Assembly (NCBI RefSeq): GCF_002798305.1
Contig: NZ_PCGR01000002.1
Span: 792,034 to 856,033, forward strand
Reading direction: 5' to 3'
DNA length: 64,000 nucleotides
From: Chryseomicrobium excrementi
Lineage (GTDB): Bacteria; Bacillota; Bacilli; Bacillales_A; Planococcaceae
Both the position numbers and the translations under genes were made by a program. The notes under the pieces were generated by a model that worked only from the letters and a program-made list of their open reading frames with translations, was not told the DNA's origin and ran no database searches. Below, in pieces: positions 12,516 through 19,887 of this stretch. Positions within the stretch are counted from its first letter, which is position 1. The number at the start of each line of letters is the position of its first letter.

Positions 12516-12626
12516 GGTGCCTGTCTTAGACTCAATTCTGGCAGTTGATGAGACTCAGTTCGAGACAGAGTCGAAGAAGTGTGGCTCTTCAACTGCCGAT
12601 CTAGAATTGTGGCTGTGCCAGGCTCC
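12516..12626 (+). other. Strongly foldable non-coding segment, possible structured RNA or palindromic repeat
   Basis: Nested complementary pairs are visible: GG.GCCTG (12516-12523) with CAGGC.CC (12619-12626), CAATTCT (12533-12539) with AGAATTG (12603-12609), and GCAGTT (12541-12546) with AACTGC (12591-12596). Inside these are two adjacent hairpins, GACTC/GAGTC (12552-12556, 12568-12572) and GAAGA/TCTTC (12573-12577, 12586-12590), giving a three-way junction. No clear promoter is seen. It may be a structured RNA or a REP-like palindromic repeat; no known family was recognised. Confidence 0.4.
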
Positions 12627-12706
12627 GTATGGATACATCAGAATCGAGGGGCAATAAAGTCTTCATCCCTTACAAAACTATGAATCTTCTCTAAGAACAA
12701 TAAACC

Positions 12707-12752
12707 AAAGGTGCAGGACTCGCTTTTTGAGCGAGTCCTGCACCTTTCTTTA
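12707..12752 (+). terminator. Perfect 18-bp hairpin with T-rich tail
   Basis: AAAGGTGCAGGACTCGCT (12707-12724) is the exact reverse complement of 12730-12747, with a 5-base loop and the tail CTTTAT. It could terminate transcription on either strand, since A-rich bases also precede it. No gene ends next to it. Confidence 0.6.
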
Positions 12753-13264
12753 TCGTACGGGAGAAAATCCATACTAAATCAGGAAACAAGACAAGTTTAC
12801 CAGTACTTTGCCGGAAATTGTGGAAAGTCAGAGTTCCTGAGTCTGCTCTGCCTCTATAGTAGTTGAAGATATCTACAAGCATGCTCTCTATAACTAAGTA
12901 GTGGCGGGCTGTGCTGGAGCAAGGCCCTATTCTTATAGCTTTAACATACAGTTTAGAACAGCGGTTGTGGATTTCATTTGATTTGATTTGCTTGAAAGAT
13001 GATCTAATTTTATACGGATCAGAAAAAATATGTAGACACAATTCTCATAACACATTAGCTGTGGAGTACAGTGCAAAAAATTGCTGAATGATAGGTAAAA
13101 CTGAAATTTATGAAAATGAAATTATCAAATTTTCTAGAAAATATCACCAAATCTCTTGAGAACCTCTAGTTAGTAATATATTGGAATGATAAAATAAGTA
13201 ATATATTCAAATGCTAATCAAATGATTTTATTACTTTTTAATTTCTTATAAGGCGGTGAGCTTA
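12753..13264. other. Non-coding stretch before the restriction cluster
   Basis: No convincing gene is seen. Base composition becomes clearly A/T-rich from about 13050 on. A minus-strand open frame crosses much of it but runs through the 18-bp hairpin and has no clear ribosome site, so it is not called. The end holds the repeat pair at 13172-13207 and the ribosome site AAGGCGG. Confidence 0.6.
13172..13207 (+). repeat. 11-bp direct repeat upstream of restriction cluster
   Basis: AGTAATATATT occurs at 13172-13182 and again at 13197-13207, a 25-base period, with similar following bases (GGAATG and CAAATG). It lies about 60-90 bases before the first gene of the cluster and could be an operator; it may also be chance in A/T-rich DNA. 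Confidence 0.4.
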
Positions 13265-16200
13265 TTGTTTAATAAAATGTTAGATAACAAAAAAACTGGT
13301 ATTGTCGGAGATGCTTTGAAGCCTTACTTTAAGAAGAATGCCAAAGTAGCAATCATGTCATCTTACTTTACAATTTATGCGTTCGAGGCTTTAAAGAAGG
13401 AATTAATGAAGGTGGAAGAGGTTCGATTTTTATTTATTGAGCCTACATTTACTTCAGAAAAATATACAAAAACAACTACTGACAGTGATAAAACAGACCG
13501 AGAAAAAAAGTTGTCTGGTTCTGAACTTGAAATTAAGATGCGGAATGAACTTACACAGGCGAAGATCGCTAAAGAATGTGCGGACTGGATAAGTTCAAAA
13601 GTAAAGATGAAGTCCCTGACATCACCATTAACACAGAATCGCCTAGTCCATATTGAAAACAAAGATGGTTCATCAGTAGCTATTCAAGGGAGCTCTGATT
13701 TTACTAGCAGCGGATTAGGCTATACATATTCCCCGAGTCTTCATATGAATTCTTTAATGGACGAGCCGCTATTAACAAAACAATATATTCAGTGGTTCAA
13801 TGACGTTTGGCACAACGATGCAATTATTGAAGAAGTGAAAGAAGAAGTTTTGGAAAGAATCGCATCGATTTATGAAGATCACTCTCCAGAATTTCTGTAT
13901 TACGTTACGCTATACAATATTTTCAGTGACTACCTGGAAGAATTCGATGAGGATGCGATTGTAAAGTCAAAGACAGGATTTAAAGACACTACAATCTGGA
14001 ATAAGCTTTATAAATTCCAAAAAGATGGTGTACTAGGAGCCATTGATAAATTGGAAAAGCATAATGGTTGCATCATTGCAGATAGCGTAGGTTTGGGGAA
14101 AACATTCGAAGCTCTTGCAGTTATTAAATATTACGAGTTGAGAAATGATCGAGTACTTGTATTGTGCCCAAAAAAATTAAGAGAAAACTGGTTAATCTAT
14201 ACTCAAAACGATAAGAGAAACATTCTTTCAACGGATCGCTTCAACTACGATGTATTGAATCATACCGACTTGAGTCGTACAGACGGATTGTCTGGAGATA
14301 TTAATTTGTCTACTGTGAACTGGAGTAACTACGACTTAGTCGTTATTGACGAGTCACATAATTTCAGGAATAACCAGGCAAGAAATGACAGGGAAACTCG
14401 TTATTCTAGACTCATGAATCAAATTATTAAAGCGGGTGTTAAGACAAAGGTTCTAATGCTATCAGCAACGCCTGTAAACAACAAAATGAATGATTTGAAA
14501 AACCAAGTCGCCTTTATCACAGAAGGTAAAGATGAAGCTTTGGAGTCAGCAGGTATTGAAAGTATTGAACAAACGTTAAGAAAAGCACAACTGTCCTTCA
14601 ATAAATGGCTCAAGTTAGATGAAAACGAGCGAAAATCAGACAATCTCTTGGAAATGTTGAACTTTGATTATTTCAAGTTACTTGATGCAGTTACCATCGC
14701 TCGTTCAAGAAAGCATATTGAAAAATACTACGATATGTCCGAGATTGGTAAGTTTCCACATCGATTAAAGCCAGGCAACGTATATGCTGATATTGATGAG
14801 TACAATGAATTCCCTGAAATAAAGGAAGTCAATAAGCTCATTAACAGATTAAATCTAAGTGCGTACTCACCGCTGAAGTATGTAATGCCTGAAAAGCAAG
14901 AAGAGTATAGTCGTAAATATGATAAGAAAGTGAAAGGCGGTTCAGTCTTTAAACAAATTGACCGTGAACGCAGCCTTGTTCATCTGATGAGGGTAAACTT
15001 GCTTAAACGGATGGAAAGCTCCATTCACTCATTTGGTATGACAGTAGCTTCTCTTTTAAAAAAAATCGATGATTTGTTACTGAAGCTTGATAATATTCAG
15101 CAATACTCCAATGCCGATATTAATATTAATGAAATTGATATTGATGATGAAGATATTGAAAACATGCTAATTGGATCTAAGGTGAAAGTCCTGCTGCAAG
15201 ATATCGACCGTATTAAGTGGGAGCAAGATTTAGAGGATGATAGACAGAAGCTAGAGCAGTTACTCATTGAATCAGCAAAAGTACAAGCTCCACGGGATGC
15301 CAAGTTAAATAAACTTAAAGCCATGATTGATCAAAAGCTCCTGCATCCTATCAATAGAAAAAACAAAAAAATCATCATTTTCACAGCTTTTGCAGATACA
15401 GCAACTTATTTATATAAAGAGTTATCAGTATGGGTTGCAAAAAAACATGGTGTTAACTCAGCGCTAGTCACGGGTTCTGGAGTAAATCAAACTACATTGA
15501 AAGGAATCCAGAAAGATTTAAATTCTATACTGACGAATTTTTCACCTGTTTCAAAGGAAAGAAATAAAGTCGATTCAAAAATACTGGATGAAATTGATAT
15601 CTTGATTGCAACTGACTGTATTTCAGAAGGTCAGAACCTACAAGACTGTGATTACCTTATCAATTATGATATCCACTGGAACCCAGTTCGAATTATCCAA
15701 CGCTTTGGTCGAATCGATCGATTAGGCTCCAAGAATGATGTCATTCAACTGGTGAACTTCTGGCCGAACCTAGATCTGGATGAGTACATTAACTTAGAAG
15801 CACGTGTCAGTGGTAGGATGGTGCTTCTTGATATTTCAGCTACAGGTGAAGAGAACGTGATCGAATATGACGAAAAGAAACAGATGAACGATTTGGAATA
15901 CCGTAAAAAACAGTTGAAGCAGCTCCAAGAAGAAGTTGTTGATTTAGAAGACATCTCTGGAGGTATCTCTATCACTGACTTAACTTTGAATGATTTTAAA
16001 ATGGACTTACTGGATTATATGGAAACGAATGAGAACAAGGTTGAGACAGCTCCGCTAGGGTTACATGCGATTGCCTCGCTTCAATTGGCTCCGTCTTCTG
16101 ATACCGAACCAGGAGTAATATTCTGTATCAAACAAAGAAATACAGAGGCAAAAGTAAAAGAAACAAGTGCACTCTATCCATATTATCTTGTGTATATGAA

Positions 16201-16507
16201 TATGGATGGAGAGATTCGACTAGGACATTTAAAGACAAAGCAGATATTGGATCTCTTCCGTAAAGTTGCTAATGGTCAAGCACACGTGCTCAATGAATTA
16301 GTTGACCAGTTCAATCAAGAAACAGAGAACTTGAGCGACATGTCTTCTTATAAATATCTGCTGGACAAGGCAGTCGAATTCGTTCTGGGTATTGTTGAAG
16401 AGCAAGGGATGGGGTCATTATTCAGTCTTGGAAATTCTAATCTATTAAAGAATACGGCTACAACTTCAGATGACTTTGAATTGATATCATTTTTAGTGAT
16501 GAAGTAG
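13265..16507 (+). CDS. SNF2-family helicase with N-terminal PLD-like domain
   Basis: About 1080 residues. The N-terminus (to about 190) resembles phospholipase D-like nuclease domains: RLVHIENKDGSSVAIQGSSDFTSSGLG has the histidine and the GS.(D)FTSSGL element, but the HxK lysine position reads glutamate. A superfamily 2 helicase follows with Walker A ADSVGLGKT (near 276), DESH (near 361), the motif III-like LSATPVNN, and ATDCISEGQNLQ with the arginine finger QRFGRIDRLGS (near 780). Such proteins accompany type III restriction systems. I prefer TTG 13265, 8 bases after AGGCGG, over GTG 13256, which lies inside the ribosome site. Confidence 0.85.
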   Translation: MFNKMLDNKKTGIVGDALKPYFKKNAKVAIMSSYFTIYAFEALKKELMKVEEVRFLFIEPTFTSEKYTKTTTDSDKTDREKKLSGSELEIKMRNELTQAKIAKECADWISSKVKMKSLTSPLTQNRLVHIENKDGSSVAIQGSSDFTSSGLGYTYSPSLHMNSLMDEPLLTKQYIQWFNDVWHNDAIIEEVKEEVLERIASIYEDHSPEFLYYVTLYNIFSDYLEEFDEDAIVKSKTGFKDTTIWNKLYKFQKDGVLGAIDKLEKHNGCIIADSVGLGKTFEALAVIKYYELRNDRVLVLCPKKLRENWLIYTQNDKRNILSTDRFNYDVLNHTDLSRTDGLSGDINLSTVNWSNYDLVVIDESHNFRNNQARNDRETRYSRLMNQIIKAGVKTKVLMLSATPVNNKMNDLKNQVAFITEGKDEALESAGIESIEQTLRKAQLSFNKWLKLDENERKSDNLLEMLNFDYFKLLDAVTIARSRKHIEKYYDMSEIGKFPHRLKPGNVYADIDEYNEFPEIKEVNKLINRLNLSAYSPLKYVMPEKQEEYSRKYDKKVKGGSVFKQIDRERSLVHLMRVNLLKRMESSIHSFGMTVASLLKKIDDLLLKLDNIQQYSNADININEIDIDDEDIENMLIGSKVKVLLQDIDRIKWEQDLEDDRQKLEQLLIESAKVQAPRDAKLNKLKAMIDQKLLHPINRKNKKIIIFTAFADTATYLYKELSVWVAKKHGVNSALVTGSGVNQTTLKGIQKDLNSILTNFSPVSKERNKVDSKILDEIDILIATDCISEGQNLQDCDYLINYDIHWNPVRIIQRFGRIDRLGSKNDVIQLVNFWPNLDLDEYINLEARVSGRMVLLDISATGEENVIEYDEKKQMNDLEYRKKQLKQLQEEVVDLEDISGGISITDLTLNDFKMDLLDYMETNENKVETAPLGLHAIASLQLAPSSDTEPGVIFCIKQRNTEAKVKETSALYPYYLVYMNMDGEIRLGHLKTKQILDLFRKVANGQAHVLNELVDQFNQETENLSDMSSYKYLLDKAVEFVLGIVEEQGMGSLFSLGNSNLLKNTATTSDDFELISFLVMK

Positions 16508-16515
16508 GTGATGGA

Positions 16516-17280
16516 ATGAGAGAATGGTTGATAAATCGATTGCAGATACCGCAACGGACCGTGCTAAACCGTAAAATACCAAAGAAAGCCTTTTTTACTC
16601 AAACCGACCTTTCTACGACGGAAAAGGAATTGTTTACTTCTGATATTGAGGGGATGCACTTAATAAGTGTTATGAATCAACAAAGTATGAATATTCCCAG
16701 CTTTCAAGATGACGAATTCAATTATTCAGAAGTAGTTTGGATATATGTCGATTTAAGAATCACTAAAAATATCAATAAAATTGCAAGTGCTATTCACAAG
16801 GCTATTCCCAATCCAGTCGTATTAGTAGCTGGTTCTTCGGAAGGTCGAATTCTTTTGAGTACCAGTCACAAAAGACTTAATAAAAATGACAAAGCTAAAG
16901 TTGTTGTCGACCAAACTGCCATTACCGACTGGTTTAATCCAAGGGAAGAAAATACCGCATATTCCAATTTACTGAACGCATTAATTGTTTCAAATTTATC
17001 TTTTGAAAATCTACATAGCTTTTACGAGGATATTCATCTCTGGATAATATGTGAAGAATTAATTCAGTTAATAGGCACCATACCTACAAATTCCGTCAAG
17101 CGAGAAGAAGTGGTCAATATATTAATTAATGTTCAGAAACATTGTAAAGATGTCGAACAATTGCAACTTGAGCAGAAAGGCCAAATTGATTTTGGTAATA
17201 AGATGGAATTGCATATAAAGATAAAGCAGCAAGAACAGCAAATAAATCTTCATTTACAACAAATAAGGGAGTTGTGTTAA
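16516..17280 (+). CDS. DUF4391-type protein of the restriction cluster
   Basis: A 254-residue protein whose opening (LINRLQIPQRTVLNRKIPKK) and the block EVVWIYVDLR resemble DUF4391 proteins, which are usually found between an SNF2 helicase and a type III methylase. The C-terminal 40 residues are rich in glutamine, lysine and leucine and likely form a coiled coil (KIKQQEQQINLHLQQIREL). No catalytic motif is visible and the role is unknown. It starts 8 bases after the helicase gene (AGGTGATGGA ribosome site) and directly abuts mod. Confidence 0.7.
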   Translation: MREWLINRLQIPQRTVLNRKIPKKAFFTQTDLSTTEKELFTSDIEGMHLISVMNQQSMNIPSFQDDEFNYSEVVWIYVDLRITKNINKIASAIHKAIPNPVVLVAGSSEGRILLSTSHKRLNKNDKAKVVVDQTAITDWFNPREENTAYSNLLNALIVSNLSFENLHSFYEDIHLWIICEELIQLIGTIPTNSVKREEVVNILINVQKHCKDVEQLQLEQKGQIDFGNKMELHIKIKQQEQQINLHLQQIRELC

Positions 17281-19113
17281 TTGCAAAAGCTAGAAGGTCG
17301 AACTTTCAATGTAGTGCAGGATAATATAGAAAAGTTAAAAGGATTATTTCCAGAAGTATTCACGGAGAACAAAATTGATATTGATAAATTGCGTCTTGCT
17401 CTTGGGGATAATGTGGAAAAAGATAAAGAAAGGTACGAATTCACCTGGAACGGTAAAACACAATCAATTGAGCTTGCACAAAAACAAACAACAGGTACCC
17501 TACTACCTTGTAAAAAAGAAAGCTTGAATTGGGAGACTACTCAAAACTTATATTTAGAAGGGGACAATCTTGAAGTCCTTCGTGTTCTACAAAGTGCATA
17601 TCGAAATAAGATCCAAATTATATATATAGATCCACCATATAATACTGGAAAAGATTTTGTATACAAGGATGATTTTCATGATAACTTGAACAATTATAAA
17701 ATAAAAAGTAATGAAAATATGAAATCTAATCCTGAAACAAATGGTAGGTATCATACTGACTGGTTAAATATGATGTATCCAAGATTAAAAATAGCTAAAA
17801 GTCTCCTCAAAGAAGAGGGATTTATTGCGGTATCTATCTCAGACGAAGAATTGCATAACTTAAGAAAACTCTTAGATGAAATATTTGGTGAGAATAACTT
17901 TAGAAACGATATTCTGGTTAGAAGATATGATAAAAATATTAATAATCAGTTTGTTGATAAGGGGTTAAAGTCCTTAAATGTAGGGTCCGAGCATATTTTA
18001 ATATATTCAAACAGTGAGTCTGCATCTTTAAATGCTGTTTTTAGAAAATCTAATGAAGAAAGAAGTGCGAATGGTTACTGGAAAGGGTTTTGGAATGATG
18101 CCGATCGACCTACGATGAGATATGATATTTTAGGGTTTACACCTACAAGTGGTCAATGGAAGTGGAGAAAAGAACTTGCAGAACAAGCTGTGCAAAATTA
18201 CATTGAATATTTAAATAATTTTGCTGATAAATACACTTTAGAAGAGTATTGGGAAAATACAGGGAAAAAATTAAAATTTATAAGAAGACGTAAACATCTA
18301 ACTGGAAAGAATATGGGTGTAGAGCACTGGGTAGCACCAAGCGAAGGAATACTGAGGTCTAGTAACTGGAATGATTTATTAGTTTCAGAGAGCATTTCAA
18401 ATCTTGAAATCCCATTTGATAGCCCTAAAAGTACAGAAGTTATTAAAGAATTACTAAAAATGTTATCAGACGATAATGCCACAGTTTTAGATTTCTTTTC
18501 GGGTTCCTCATCTACTGCACATGCTGTGTTGAAACTTAATGCTGAAGAACAAGCTACTAGAAAATTCATTATGGTACAACTACAAGAACTAACTGATGAG
18601 AAGTCAAACGCATACAAAGCAGGTTATAAAAATATTTGTGAAATAGGTAAAGATCGTATTCGTAAGGCTGGAGAAAAAATTAAAACACAGCACGCATTAA
18701 CTGATGAACTTGATACTGGCTTTAAGGTATTCAAGCTAGATGAAACTAATTTGAAGATATGGGATGAGGAGTCTCTGAATCTTGAAAAGGACTTATTAGA
18801 TTTAATTGATCCTGTAAAAGAAAATCGCACTCAAGAGGATGTTGTGTACGAAATTTTACTTAAATATGGAATAGAACTAACAGTCCCTATAGAAGAGAAA
18901 GTTATAGCTGGAAAAAGTGTCCATCTGGTAGGCATGGGATATCTACTAATCTGCTTAGAGCAAAATTTAGAGTTGAATGAGATTGAAGAGTTCGCAAAAC
19001 TTAGTCCCGCAAGAATTGTATTTTACGATGAAGGGTTTAAGGATGATACCGTTCGAACCAATGCTCAACAAATACTGAAAAGATATGGAGTGCATGATAT
19101 TCGTGTAATTTAA
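17281..19113 (+). CDS. Type III DNA methyltransferase (Mod), adenine-specific
   Basis: A 610-residue beta-class DNA methyltransferase: the catalytic motif DPPYNTGKDF lies near residue 117, ahead of the AdoMet-binding LDFFSGSSSTAH near 405, which is the order of type III Mod proteins. The stretch between (about 200-370) is the expected target-recognition domain. Mod sets the recognition site for both modification and cleavage. The start is TTG directly after the DUF4391 stop, with AAGGGAG upstream. All key motifs look intact, so the enzyme is probably active. The recognised sequence cannot be read here. Confidence 0.92.
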   Translation: MQKLEGRTFNVVQDNIEKLKGLFPEVFTENKIDIDKLRLALGDNVEKDKERYEFTWNGKTQSIELAQKQTTGTLLPCKKESLNWETTQNLYLEGDNLEVLRVLQSAYRNKIQIIYIDPPYNTGKDFVYKDDFHDNLNNYKIKSNENMKSNPETNGRYHTDWLNMMYPRLKIAKSLLKEEGFIAVSISDEELHNLRKLLDEIFGENNFRNDILVRRYDKNINNQFVDKGLKSLNVGSEHILIYSNSESASLNAVFRKSNEERSANGYWKGFWNDADRPTMRYDILGFTPTSGQWKWRKELAEQAVQNYIEYLNNFADKYTLEEYWENTGKKLKFIRRRKHLTGKNMGVEHWVAPSEGILRSSNWNDLLVSESISNLEIPFDSPKSTEVIKELLKMLSDDNATVLDFFSGSSSTAHAVLKLNAEEQATRKFIMVQLQELTDEKSNAYKAGYKNICEIGKDRIRKAGEKIKTQHALTDELDTGFKVFKLDETNLKIWDEESLNLEKDLLDLIDPVKENRTQEDVVYEILLKYGIELTVPIEEKVIAGKSVHLVGMGYLLICLEQNLELNEIEEFAKLSPARIVFYDEGFKDDTVRTNAQQILKRYGVHDIRVI

Positions 19114-19151
19114 GTTGTAGACTACTTAAAAAATTCCAGCGGGGGTTTATA

Positions 19152-19862
19152 ATGAAATTTGAACTAGTTAATGAGTATTGCAATGCAACAGGTAGAAACT
19201 TTAGAGTTATTAAAGTTACATTATCCAATAATTTTGCCAAGGATAGAGACTTTATAAAATTATTAAAAATCAAAAGTAAGCAATTGGCTACCTCTGTAAA
19301 TAAACAAGCAGCAAATAATTCAACTCAAACAAGGTCAAAGGAAAGAATACTTATAAACTGCGCTGCTGGTATATTAGCCGAAGTGTGTTGGAAAAAATGT
19401 ATTAATATGTATTACAAACATAATTTTGTAACAGAAACAAACTTTGACAAATCTTCAAATCAGATTGACTTATTTGTAATACATTCAGGAAAAAGTATAG
19501 AGGTTAGATCCTCCTTCCCAAGGAATGGAGTAAACTTTGCATTATGTGACCCAACTTACCAGTTTGATGTAATTGGACCATATACAAATAGTGTAAAGGT
19601 AAATGAACCATCAAAAGATTTTTATGTTAGAACTTTGTATCCAATCAATGTAAAAGACTTTATGGATTTTTTAAATAATGATTCAGTAGAATTTTTCCTT
19701 ACAGGGGGAGCAAAGTGGGATATGATGACAGATTCAACTTTATTTAAAGATAAAGATTTTATTCCAGATGATGCTGTTGCTGAAGAGAAGTCAATCTATA
19801 GAGTAGTACCTTTTGAAAAGGCATTAGATACTATTGAAATTCTAGAAGAACTAAAATACTGA
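19152..19862 (+). CDS. Uncharacterised protein between mod and res, possible PD-(D/E)XK fold
   Basis: A 236-residue protein I do not recognise. From about residue 73 it shows AGILAEVCWKK, then NQIDLFVIHSGKSIEVRSS. An upstream glutamate, an aspartate and an E-x-R in consecutive strands resemble the PD-(D/E)XK nuclease layout, with arginine where lysine is usual. It is very A/T-rich, even against its neighbours. GGGGGTTTATA precedes ATG 19152. Lying between the two subunits of a type III system, it may be an extra nuclease, a regulator or a passenger gene; this is inference. Confidence 0.55.
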   Translation: MKFELVNEYCNATGRNFRVIKVTLSNNFAKDRDFIKLLKIKSKQLATSVNKQAANNSTQTRSKERILINCAAGILAEVCWKKCINMYYKHNFVTETNFDKSSNQIDLFVIHSGKSIEVRSSFPRNGVNFALCDPTYQFDVIGPYTNSVKVNEPSKDFYVRTLYPINVKDFMDFLNNDSVEFFLTGGAKWDMMTDSTLFKDKDFIPDDAVAEEKSIYRVVPFEKALDTIEILEELKY

Positions 19863-19887
19863 TTTAAAATATCGGGGGGATATCAAC

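Noticed and set aside
12691-13041. Minus-strand 116-codon open frame in the gap after ssrA
   Set aside because: It translates through the 18-bp palindrome, has no clear ribosome site and matches no family. Some segments look protein-like, so a remnant is possible, but not enough to call.
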